64,000 nucleotides of DNA from Plantago major (lineage: Eukaryota > Streptophyta > Magnoliopsida > Lamiales > Plantaginaceae), in the NCBI GenBank assembly GCA_026545765.1, contig CM048839.1, positions 64,901,187 to 64,965,186 of the forward strand, written 5' to 3'. Made by a program: the position numbers and the translations under genes. Under the pieces are notes generated by a model that was not told where the DNA came from, searched no databases, and saw only the letters and a list, made by a program, of their open reading frames with translations. Below are positions 42,801 through 52,843 of this stretch, piece by piece (positions within the stretch are counted from its first letter, which is position 1; each line of letters begins with the position of its first letter).

Positions 42801-43860
42801 CCTCTCTTCGTGAAAACTCCTACAAGCTCACTCCTCCTTCCCGTTCCGTACACCCCGCACCTTTTGCACCCTATCTCCTCTACCGCATTAGAATCAGCCC
42901 CAGACACAGATGACACATCCTCCCCATCACCCCTTTCTTCGAGCTCAAAGTCTTGCTTTGCCAACTCATCCACAAGCGCATCAATTCGCTTATCAAGCAC
43001 CCCAAATTCTCTCTTATGCCAACTTCGCAAGTCCTCTTTCAATCTTTTTAGCTTCTCCTTAAAAACATAGTTCCCCCAACCTTCAATACCCTCCCTCTTC
43101 CAAGAGTCCTCCACTATTTGCATAAAATTCTTGTCCTTAACCCATTCATTAAGAAAACGAAAAGGTTTCGGACCCCAATCACGTCCCTCTTGACGAAGAA
43201 TGATAGCTGCATGATCCGATAAGCGTCTCTTCAAACCTACTTGGACAAGATCAGGCCATTTACTCAACCAAGAATCCGAAAGTAAGAAACGGTCAAGCCT
43301 ACTACACGCATTACTACTGAACCAAGTAAATTTCCACCTAGTTAGAGGTAAATCTACCAACTCCGAATTCGCAATGAAGGTGTTAAAAGCTCGAATACTC
43401 CTCGCCCCACTCGAGTTAGTTCTACCCTTACGCTCCTCCTTCCTCCGAACCGCATTAAAATCACCACACACACACCAACTCCAACTAGGCTCCGAAGTGA
43501 TTCGCGCACTCAATAAATACCACAACTCCTCCTTCTTAATGTCTACACACGAAGCATAAACATTAACTATTACTACCTTCTCGCGTCGCCATTTACCCCT
43601 CACTCCCAAAGCTCCCTCCTCACCCCAAAACTCCTCCTTCTCAAAAACGTCCGTATTCCACATACTCAAGAGGCCCCCCGATGCCCCAAGCGCACCACTA
43701 AAGATCCAATCCACATTACTTCCACCCCAAAGTTGTTCCACCTCACTCTTTGAAAAAGCCAACAAGAAAAATCCACCCTCTCCTTCACCACCAACTCCCG
43801 TATCTCCTTCTTCTTAAGACTCCCTCCCAACCCCCTTATATTATAACATAAAATCTTCAT
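39892..43860 (-). pseudogene. LINE F ORF2: endonuclease and reverse transcriptase
   Basis: ORF2 starts at the ATG 43860-43858 (MKILCYNIRGLGG), which overlaps the ORF1 stop as ATGA. The AP-type endonuclease (42785-43860) shows VCGDFNAVRR, SRLDRFLLS and RRLSDHAAI, but the region that should hold the catalytic ETK motif is frameshifted near 43765. The RT (41349-42755) has CGIDKSPGPDGFNG, FITLIPKV, LGDYRPIALVGSLYRIISKV, GLRQGDPLSPFLY and FADD (41517-41528). A thumb and zf-RVT-like C-terminus (FWNKWVPSKVNAFVWKVL, CKHCEEFVDSTGHIFREC) follow. Two in-frame stops (41349, 41091) and frameshifts near 42770 and 40400 disable it. Confidence 0.92.
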
Positions 43861-45953
43861 AATCCACCACTAAACATATCCTCATCGTGGTTCTCCTCAA
43901 GCCCCACTGTATCCGGTTGATCCCGTTGCTCCCATTGTTGAAAGACCTCCATCGCCTTCCCCTTATCCTCCTCTCTGATTAGGCCCAGATCTATACCCAC
44001 TTCAATCGTCGCTCTAGCTTCCTCATCTCGGGATTTCTGCTGAAGCTGTAAATTACACGCTCTAATCTCTATATCTGAAACCCACGCTCCACCATCAATT
44101 TGCGTACTCACCACCTCTCGTGGAATCTCCCTCACCTTCCGTGGTTTACGTCTTACTACCCCATTCTTTTTCTTTTTGTCGCTACCAATATCCACTATAA
44201 AATCACTCCAAACTTCTCGTCTCTTCTTTTGCGAACTTGCATTTCCTTTATTCTTCTCCTTTCTACCCAAGCGGGCACGCATTGTTTTTGCCGGTTGTTC
44301 CTCTAATAGCTTCGCCAAATCAAAAGGATCTGAATCCCCATCAGACACCTCCGTCAACCCGACCTGCTCTCTTACACTTTCTCTAACTACCTCCCCAACA
44401 CACACCCCCGCAGCCCCTTGCAAGTGCAAATCCAACTCCTCAGCGACACTAACAACCGCATCCTCCTCAACCGCATCTCCTCCATCGCTGGCTACATCTT
44501 CACCCCTACCCGGGTTACCCGCACCCTCCTTCATCACAGCCTGTCCAAAATCGACTACCTCCTTCAACTCAACAACCTCTCCCTCCTCCCGAATGAGGCT
44601 ATCACGTTGTGCCTGATCACCCTCACCGTGCCTCTCTTCAACCTCCCATAAGCTACTCTCCCCATCACTTTCGACGAAATCCTCCGAAGATTTTCCAGAA
44701 AAGAAATCCGATTTACCTGAGTCCGATGTCTTCTCCCTCCCTCTGACACCACCAACTCGACCTCTGCGCAACTGCGAACACTCATGTTGCAACATGTCAC
44801 AGCAACACTCCTCCACAATGTGTGCCCAAATCCTCACCCCATTCATTATAATAGAAGAAAATTTCCTAACCAGACCAAAGAACGGCGTTTCAATTTGTAC
44901 CCTCCCCCGTCTCAAGTCATGCCACTCCACCGTATCCTTATGAATCATTAAACATTTACCCACCGTCGTACCTAATCTGCGAAAAGTTTCCTTATTCCAC
45001 ATCTTCAAAGACACACCATAAATGCTGACCCAAACCACCCGTTTGGCCTTACTCGTCGAAGTCCTCCAAGGCTGCAACTTCGTGAACCACTGCTCAATCC
45101 AAGCAGGTTCTTCCTCCAACAGGTTCTTCTTTGAAGATTCATCTTGCGCCTCAAGTAACCAGTCGTCCTTCGATAATCGACCTATTCGAAAGCCTCTATG
45201 TCCATTCACGTCTAACACCTTCTCCATTGTTTTAGCATCGAAACTCCTCTTTGCTCGTCCGATCAAACATCTCGCAGTCCAATCTCCATCCACCGGAATG
45301 GACCTGTCCTCCATGATAGTCCCCTCACTGTTGTTCTGTTTTCCAACCACCACCACAGGAGACCTGCCCTCCACGATAGTCCCCTCATCGATGTTCTGTT
45401 TTCCAGCCACCACCACTGGCGCCTTAGCAGTCTAAATTGCCTTTGGCACCCACACATGGTTCGTCCCCACCGGAGATATCACACGAGCTGTACCTATAGA
45501 AACCTAGTGCGTTTTCCGATCAAAACGAGAGATATTAGCCCATAGACGATGATTTCCACTCCGAATTCTCCTAATTCGTCCCTCCAGAGCTGAATCCGTA
45601 TCACCCAGTAGTCGTGCAAATCTAACAAACGCAAAGTTTTGCCCTAGTTTGTTCTTCTTCTTCTTCGGGATCACAATGCCACGAATCACTCCCACCATCT
45701 TCAATTTGTCCTCTAAATCCGATTCCTTCCAAGAGTCAGGGAAATTCGCAACATAGATATTCATGAATTTCTCGTTAATTCGATTCAAAAAGATTTCTTC
45801 CTCACAAATCCTATCCTTCCTCTTTCGATTCATTACAATCTGCCATCCATCGTTGTCTGCAACACGCCTTGGGTAACCCTGTTGAAGTCGATCCGATTGC
45901 ACAAATCGGAAAGTTGGATTCCTCACCTCCCTCTCTCGCCGAGTCTCTCTCAT
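43857..45953 (-). pseudogene. LINE F ORF1: RRM-containing RNA-binding protein
   Basis: From the ATG at 45953 (MRETRREREVRNPTF) the frame runs about 699 codons to the stop at 43857, interrupted by two in-frame stops (45501 and about 45434). An RNA-recognition motif is visible: KFMNIYVANFPDSWKESDLE, then GVIRGIVIPKKK and NFAFVRFARLL. A DUF4283-like middle (RRGRVQIETPFFGLV, WRTSTSKAKRVVWVSIYGV) and a long acidic, low-complexity tail follow. In plant L1 elements ORF1 packages the RNA with ORF2. The two stops are single changes in an otherwise continuous frame. Confidence 0.88.
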
Positions 45954-46410
45954 CTCCAAGTAGCAACGATATTAACAAGGTGCTCCATATACATATCACA
46001 TTATATTTTCACTTTTCATATCACAACTTCAACCATATAATTCACATATACATAGCTCGTACTCTAGCACCATAACAATAATTTCAAATTACACATATTT
46101 GTCAAACAACAAATTACCAAAATTACTTACAAAGATACTAAATAACAAGTTACTAAATACACTTACAATTCACCGGCCAAACGTGCCATTAGCATCAATC
46201 ATATTATCCGTATGCAATAACACCACTGCAAGCTTTCGGGCACTACAAGGTTCCATTTTCCCCTTTCTCGATCAATTCAGTTTTCTAATTACCAATATAT
46301 GGCATAACTTTTCCTACATGTTAATAGAGAAATAAAGTATACTACAAGAGAACACTCCTTCTACTTTCAATAATTCTATTTACTTTCTTGGCTTGAGAGT
46401 GATCGAACAG

Positions 46411-46436
46411 GTGTGTGTGTGTGTGTGTGTGTGTGT
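46411..46436. repeat. (GT)n microsatellite
   Basis: An uninterrupted GT run of about 13 units lies in the LTR of element E. Confidence 0.95.
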
Positions 46437-47012
46437 GAAATTGTGGTGTCTAGTGTGTGCTGCGTCAAGATAGATGATGATCAGAACCAAACACGCACCT
46501 TCAGTAATAACTAAAAGATAAGTGTTGAATTAATTAGAGGCGGTGGAAAATAAGGCGGTGGACGTGAGGTGAAAATTAATTACAATTAACTTAATATATT
46601 ATTTTAATCAACGAATAATTTACACCAGCCTGTTTAATTCGGTTTTTACAAAGACAATTCGAAAGTAAAAAAAGATACACCAAACAAATACTATAAATTC
46701 ATACGGTTCATTTTACAGTGTCCGTTCTTTCATAGGACCTCGTTTGGATATAAAATGGTTAAAATTAAAAGTAGTAACAAGCCGGTCCAAAACTATATAA
46801 ATCAACGACAACAATTAAAATTCAATTACGGTCACATAATATCAATTTTTAACATCAAGATATAGCACAAATATACCACATCACGTTATATAATTTAATT
46901 TTTCACAAATACAACCACATATATAACACATTAAAATATTAAATTTGCTTGATATGATTTTTAAAACATAATTAAATATGCTTATGAAGTGAAAAAGGTC
47001 AGGGGCGTGACA

Positions 47013-47376
47013 ATGGAGCAATGGATGGGTGTAGCCTCTCTGGTGGGAGATGGCTGATGTGTGAGTGTCTTTGACATGAGTCGAATCTTCTCACAAAGTC
47101 TAGAGCATCAGCCCTCATGGTTGGCCAATAGTACCCGGTTGTTAGTGCTCGGTGGGCAAGACTTCTGGCTCCAGAGTGATTGCCACATTCTCCTGCATGC
47201 AACTCAGTCAGAACATGTCTGGCTTCATTATTAGTTACACACCTGAGTAGGGGTCCTGAATAGGATCTCCTATAGAGTTGTCCGTCGAGGGGCGTAAAGC
47301 GGGCTGCCTTTTCCTTTACCCTCCTTGCCTCGCTTTTGTCTTCTGGAAGTTCTCCGTTGGACAAGTACAATGCCAA
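47013..47376 (-). pseudogene. Element B integrase, zinc-binding N-terminus
   Basis: The frame includes ALYLSNGELPEDKSEARRVK, LDGQLYRRSYSGPLLRC, HVLTELHAGECGNHSGA (two His) and TTGYYWPTMRADAL. Of the expected CxxC only the second Cys is present (RFDSCQRHSH; the first position is Phe). It ends at SIAPL next to element E and resumes at 37465 with [10 protein letters not shown], about 15 residues short. Confidence 0.9.
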
Positions 47377-48516
47377 TTTGACTCAGTTGTTAAATCAGCC
47401 ACTGTCTGGTAAATGAACAGAGTCTCTCCAACCTTGGGCTTCGATAGCACTGAAGATGTGGTAAGGTAACGTTTGATCTGTTGTAAGGCATCCTCACACA
47501 CGTCTGTCCACTGAAAATCTTTGCTCTTTCGTAGAGTGTCAAAGAATGGACGACACTTCTCGGAAGATTTGGGTATGAATCTACTGAGGGCTACCAGCCT
47601 CCCAGTCAATTTCTGTACATCTTTAAGACACTTGGGGGAAGGAATGTTAGCAATAGAACGAATTTGATTAGGGTTAGCCTCAATACCTCTTTGTGTGACT
47701 AAGTATCCAAGAATTTCCCAGAGGAAACTCCAAAGGAGCACTTGGCTGGATTCAACTTCATGTTGTACCTGCGGAGACTAAGATGGCTTGGCGGAGATGG
47801 TCCTGGTGTTGGTCGGCGACTAGTGACTTGACCAACATGTCGTCAATGTACACCTCCATGGTGCCCCCCAGCATGCTGGAAAACATGCGGTTGACCAGGC
47901 GCTGGTAAGCGGCTCCTGCATTCTTTAGTCCAAAGGGCATGACCTTGTAGCAGAAGGTCCCCCTCTCTGTGACAAAGGCTGTCTTCTCTTGATCTTCAGG
48001 GTGCATCAATATCTGGTTGTAACCCGAGGAGGCGTCCATGAAGCTTAGAAGCTCATGTCCTGCTATAGCATCCACTAGCATGTCTATGTGCGGAAGTGGG
48101 AAAAAATCCTTCGGGCATGCTTTGTTGAGGTCAGTGAAGTCTATGCACACTCGCCACTTGCCATTTTTCTTCTTTACCACCACAACGTTGGCTAACCAGT
48201 CTGGGTAATGTACTTCGCGGACTAATCCGATGTCAAGCAACTTCTGGACTTCTTCATTGATGACCTTGTTCCGCTCTGGAGCGAACTTCCTCCGTTTTTG
48301 TCTGACTGGTGGGTAATCTGGATCAACCTCAAGTCTGTGGGTGATAACCTCTAGGTCAACTCCTATCATATCTACATGTGACCAAGCAAAGCAGTCATGG
48401 TGAACTTTGAGAAATGTGATCAATTGCTCTCTTAGCTCCGGCCTCAACTTTGCCCCAATCTGAACTTTGTGATCTGGATGGTCTGGGTGAATCTGAACTT
48501 CATCGAGCTCTTCCAT
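47377..48516 (-). pseudogene. Element B reverse transcriptase, RNase H deleted
   Basis: The RT is well preserved: NGKWRVCIDFTDLNKACPKD, FFPLPHIDMLVD, LSFMDASSGYNQILM, FCYKVMPFGLKNAGAAYQRL and YIDD (47839-47850) in EVYIDDMLVKS. A frame break near 47758 leads into GYLVTQRGIEANPNQIRSI, LVALSRFIPKSSEKC and FQWTDVCEDALQQIK. Soon after TLFIYQTVADLTTES the sequence jumps directly to the integrase (near 47378-47400), so nearly all of RNase H and the second RNase H of Tat elements is missing. Confidence 0.9.
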
Positions 48517-48561
48517 CCCATGCTGGTCTGGGTCGATTGTGGGGTTGAGTTGCTGTAATTT

Positions 48562-49015
48562 CTATAACTCGGCTACTTTCGGCTTCAAGGCTTCCATGTA
48601 ACAAGTCATCGCGTCACGCTGCTGGCCGAAAGTCTCCTTCACCCCCCACTTGGTTGGGAAGCGAATCACCTGATGGTAGGTTGATGGCACTGCTTTCATC
48701 TCATGAATCCATGGCCTACCAAGGATGGCATTGTAGCTTGATGGGCATCCTGTCAGAATCGTCGTTAGGTTGGCATACGCATAGACAGGAAGGGTAACAC
48801 TCCCAACCGTGTACTTCCTTTCTCCACTGAATCCATATAGAGTTGTCGGCTGGCGAAGAATGACAGTCTCATCTATGCCCATTTCTGTTAGAGCATCTAG
48901 AAAAATGATGTTAGCAGAGCTCCCATTGTCAATGAGAACTCTCTTCGTAAGACAGTTTGCAATAAGAATTGAAATAACTAAAGCATCGCCACGAGGACTG
49001 ATTAGTTGCTTAGAC
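48562..49015 (-). pseudogene. Element B protease
   Basis: The aspartic protease signature RVLIDNGSSANIIFLDAL carries the D-N-G-S-S active site at 48916-48930. It is followed by YGFSGERKYTVGSVTLPV and SSYNAILGRPWIHEMKAVPS, typical of Tat elements. A stop at about 49013 precedes it and another at 48559 separates it from the RT region. It lies between gag and RT as expected. Confidence 0.88.
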
Positions 49016-50762
49016 TATTGGGCTGAGAAGCTAATAGTCAAGTCAGATGAAGAGGTGTCTGATGCTTTGCGAGCATTGAGCTCAGGCCTTACCGTCTGCC
49101 TACTGTGGCGCTTTGCCGCAGAGTATGAGACACCACTGATCTCTGACCCCCCAGAGATTACGTTGATCACCTTGTTGGTCTGAGGGGGCTCAGGCAGATC
49201 AGTGCCCTGCCGACTGGCGAGGGTCTTTTTACCTTTGTCAGAGAGGTACTCCGTCAAGTGCCCTCTCTTCAAGAGCTCGGCTACCTCCAATCGCAGGGAG
49301 ATGCACTACGCAGTTGTATGGCCATGGTCTCCATGAAACTCACACGACTTGTTGGAGTTTCTTTGATTTGGGGGTGTTCTGAGTTTTCCTGGCCATCTAA
49401 CTCTGTTACCCATGCTTTTCATGACTGCTACAGACTCCTCTGGTTCAACGTTGAGGGAGTAGCTCGGAGGTGGTGCTCGAGTTTCTGTCCTCCTTTGTTG
49501 GATTGGAGGGCGAGGTGGATTCACAATAGGTCCATGTCTTCTCTCAGTTGGGTATGGCCTAGCACGATAGTCTGGAACCCTTCGTTCAACTCGTCTGTCA
49601 GGCTTGGGCTCCTTGCGAACACTTTGGCTTGACATGTAAGGTCTGTTGGCATCATCCTCCTCCCATTTGATCTGAGCCCATGCTTTGGCGAGCACGTCTT
49701 TCATTGTTCGACAGGGGTACATGGTCAGCTGCTTGTATAACCCCGGGTTAGGTGGCAACCCTTTGCGGAAGGCGTTGACAGCAGTGTCCTTGTTGCAGTT
49801 GGGGATTGACACCTTCTCCTTGTTGAATCTTGTGACGTACTCCCTGAGAGATTCATTAGGTGTTTGTTGGACGCTATACAAGTCGTCTGACAGTTTCAAA
49901 AGCTTGGTACTGCTTGCGAATTGTTCCACAAAGCAGTCGACTAATTGGGCAAAAGAAGAAATGAAATTGTTGGGTAAGTTGGTATACCATTGTAGGGCTG
50001 GTCCGATCAGACTGGAACCAAACCCTTTGCACAGGCAAGCCTCACGGAGATCCCTCGGGATGGCTATGGTGAGCATCCTCTGCTTGTATTGTGAGACATG
50101 GTCGTCTGGGTCTGTCGTTCCATCATAGAGCTTCACGCTTGGGAAGGTGAACTTGGTTGGCATCTCCACCAGTGCTTGGCGTCAGCGAAAGGAGAATTAG
50201 CAAAGTTGTTGGGTAAGCTCTTCTTGATTGGTGTTGGCACTCCAGGGATCCTTTGGATCATCTCTTCCAAGCTTACCAGTTTGGATGCTAGTTTATCATT
50301 GTTGTTTCCATGACCTGCAGAAAGGGTTAGCAAGTTATCTACCTGACTTACGCTCTGGTTGCGTTGCTGTGGTGACTCATAGTTCATCCTTGGGTTAACA
50401 CCCTCAAATGAGACCCTTCTGCTAGTAGTGCCCGGAGTGATCTCAAGGGCTGTTCTTGATGGGGCGCTCACCATATGAGAGATTGGAGTTATGGGAATCA
50501 CCCCTTCCGTCTCCTCAAAGGTCAACTGACGAGCCTCAATGGAGTTACGTGGTAGGTTCTCTACTCTAGTGACATGAGTCAGTCGGCGAGATGAAGCCAC
50601 ATCCGGTGCTGCTGTTTACTGGTGGACAAAGGATTCCACCTTCTCCTTCAAAGCAGAGTTCTCCTGACGGACGGCACGGTTCCCATCCTCAAGGAGCTTG
50701 ATCCTCTGGGCGTTCTCTTGCATCTAGGCCGCGAAGGCTCTGATCTGAGCGGTGACGTCCAT
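49016..50762 (-). pseudogene. Element B gag
   Basis: The likely start is the ATG at 50762 (MDVTAQIRAFAA), about 100 bp inside the primer site, though an earlier start is possible; in-frame stops follow at once. The main Gag domain is 49306-50169: [48 protein letters not shown] and [11 protein letters not shown] are typical Retrotrans_gag stretches. The zinc knuckle [13 protein letters not shown] is cut by a stop at 49306 just before its expected Tyr-Cys. EVAELLKRGHLTEYL follows. Gag forms the particle shell. Confidence 0.88.
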
Positions 50763-50861
50763 CTCCTCTACCTCTTTGAGAACGTATTCGTCTGAGTGCG
50801 TCAAGACGGATTTCTTAGCGTGTTGCGGTTGCTACTGGACTACCTTTGTTGATAGCCGGGG

Positions 50862-50878
50862 CCCCACGGTGGGCGCCA
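50862..50878 (-). other. Element B primer-binding site
   Basis: On the minus strand TGGCGCCCACCGTGGGG follows the 5' LTR end after a short TTT/ATT spacer. This sequence is commonly seen as the primer site in Tat-type elements. Confidence 0.8.
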
Positions 50879-50881
50879 AAT

Positions 50882-51970
50882 CGTAGACGCTCAGAAATCT
50901 ACAATCAAATTAGGGTTAGAGATTGAGGGAACCAGCAACCTGAAAGGCAATAGTAACAAACAGAGACGTGAGGTTCCAAGGTGACAGCGGTGTGGTGCCG
51001 ACCGTATGGACTCCGACGCTCAAGTTAGATGACTGGAAGGCAATGTAATCGAATGAAAGAGATAGGAGAGAGATGACGGCAAGCGTCGACTTATCCTGTT
51101 CGTTGAGTCGGTTCGGCAATGTGGCGGACGAACACCGACAGTGGGCTAGCTGACCTTACAGGAAGGAGCTAGCTGGTAGTTGTCTGACAGAGATGGATGA
51201 CGATGGACGATGGCGGATGGTTGAAGGTTGATGATGGATGGTGATGAGCGATGGTGGATGATGGTAAGTGAGGTCGATGTTGATCAGAGAGCTTGAGAGA
51301 GTTGTAGGCGTGAGAGATTGATTGCTAGGGTTTTTCCGTCAGAATGCCTTGATCTTTCACACTTCCCCACTCTTCTCTATATAGTTCAACCACCGTTGGA
51401 GTTTGTCCGCGAATCTCGGGGAAGTCGTTGTAACTCTCTAAGTGGGTTGGACCATGTACCAAGTAGTTGGATAGGAGGTTTCGAGTTTGTTCCTTCCTGA
51501 CTGACTAAGTCAGTCAAGCAAGTTGAGCTCGCTAGTCTATTAGCCAAAAGCTGGCTGCCATAAGCTGTCAGCCAAAAGCTGGCTGCATGGTCTATCAGCC
51601 AAAAGCTAGCTGCCATGGTCTGTCAACCAAAAGCTGGCTGCATGGTCTGTTAGCCAAAAGCTGGCTGCCATGACCTGTCAGCCAAAAGCTGGCTGCCATA
51701 GTCTGTTAGCTAAATGCTGGGGTCAGACTTAGGAGGTGAGTTGGCTAGCTTATCAACCAGCTGGGAGGTTGGAGAGGTCAAGTGAGTCAGGTAGCATGTA
51801 GACTACTTGGTTGGATGACGACTCAATTTGGTGTCTTCGCCTGGTGACCTCTTGGAACCCAACTCGCTTATGAAGCCAAGATGGACTCGTTAATGGACTA
51901 TGGATTGGGCCGTAGCCTTGATGGACCAAATTGTCAGTCTTGTTGACAAGAGCGAATTTTGACCAATACA
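50882..51970 (-). repeat. Element B 5' LTR
   Basis: The LTR is 1089 bp, about 60 bp longer than the 3' LTR, mainly because of extra AAGCTGGCTGC(C)AT(A/G)-type minisatellite units (51540-51715). It begins TGTATTGGTC and ends TCTACG on the minus strand and is followed on the right by the second ACAAC (51971-51975). It should contain the B promoter. A possible TATA (TATATAG, plus strand) at 51378 is in the wrong orientation for it. Confidence 0.92.
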
Positions 51971-52843
51971 ACAACAAACAGAATATAAGATACACAATTA
52001 ATCTAAAAAGCTCAAAGTAAATCGCATCTTATGTATATAATCACATGAACCCTAGCTAGCATGCATTGAATTTGTCACCACCCCATAATCAAGGTGTTTA
52101 GCTACTCATGACATGCGAAGACATAATCAATATCGTAATTAAACAAGCAATAAACATAATCTAATACTAAAATCAAAGATTCGAATGGTGATACAATTGT
52201 TACCCTTCGTGTCACAAACCCTAGGTAAGAATTGAAGAACCTGAATCGAATCGGTGGAAAATTATGTAGATAACGCTCCCAATCAATTGACAATCGTTGG
52301 ATTACATGATGAAAATCGGTTCAATTACCTAAAATCAGTAATTGCCCTTGGAAAAAGTTCTAGGTTGAGACCAAAAGTATGTAAAACTTGACAATAGATC
52401 ATAATGAAACTAATTATGTCTTGTTCTAACTAAGAAAAAGTAGAAAAAACTAAGTCTGGGCGAATTAGCACTCCAAACGCAGAAAATCGGGAAAACTAAG
52501 CAAACTGGCGTCGCCAGTTGCAACTTCGAGTGCAACTGGCGTCGCCAGTCCTTCCTGGAAGGACTGTTTTGCCCTTTTGACTCCTTTTGACTCCAATTCT
52601 TGGTATTTTGGCCTTCCCGCTCCACTTCCAGCATCCATACGAGGCATTGGAACGCCATATCTTGTAGATGCATGTAAAATACACCATTTTGCCTCCAATT
52701 AGTGCGGTTTAGCCAAATACCTACAAAACACACAAAGAACAAAACAAGTAAAAATACTCTAGGAAAACTAATAAAACTAAACTCAAGGATGACAAAAAGA
52801 CGGTAAAAAAGACCAGATGAGACGGTGTAAAACCGACTCATCA

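Larger units (their letters stand above)
38589..45985 (-). mobile_element. LINE F: near full-length plant L1-type retrotransposon
   Basis: This 7.4-kb minus-strand LINE has ORF1 with an RNA-recognition motif, ORF2 with endonuclease, RT and a C-terminal zinc finger domain, a 1.3-kb 3' UTR and a 12-base poly(A) tail (T-run at 38589-38600 on the plus strand). Perfect 14-bp target duplications flank it. It begins only 32 bp before the ORF1 ATG, so it is full length or nearly so. It lies inside the LTR of element E. Both ORFs contain stops. Confidence 0.93.
37590..47012 (-). repeat. Element E LTR, split by a LINE
   Basis: The LTR starts TGTCACGCCCCTGACC at 47012 and ends GGCGTCACA at 37590 on the minus strand. 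Its two halves (37590-38574 and 46000-47012, about 2.0 kb) are separated by LINE F. It is AT-rich and includes a (GT)n run at 46411-46436. The flanking 5-mer on the intact side is ATGGA (47013-47017); the other flank is lost. No E coding sequence remains. Confidence 0.82.
29290..51970 (-). mobile_element. Element B: 22.7-kb Tat-type Ty3/gypsy element carrying an antisense gene
   Basis: Element B is a minus-strand gypsy element with LTRs at 29290-30316 and 50882-51970, primer site, gag, protease, RT, integrase, and an unusually long region between integrase and the 3' LTR (30317-36641). That region holds tandem repeats and a spliced gene on the plus strand. Its integrase is split by E/F (37466-47012), so B itself is about 13 kb. 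Most of RNase H and the Tat-specific second RNase H is missing between 47378 and 47410. Antisense ORFs in this position are known from some Tat elements such as Grande. Confidence 0.9.
28758..52843 (-). repeat. Element C 3' LTR, split by element B
   Basis: The LTR reads TGATGAGTCGG...CACATCA on the minus strand and consists of 28758-29289 plus 51976-52843 (about 1.4 kb); element B and its duplication fill the middle. An uninterrupted-at-this-site relative at 59201-62207 reads ATGCACAGCAAACAG where this copy has the insertion, which confirms the empty site. Near the inner end are two copies of the palindrome ACTGGCGTCGCCAGT at 52504-52518 and 52535-52549. Confidence 0.88.

Noticed and set aside
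40132-45435. Several plus-strand reading frames of 60-150 codons within the LINE
   Set aside because: They are antisense shadows of LINE ORF1 and ORF2, which have clear domains on the minus strand.
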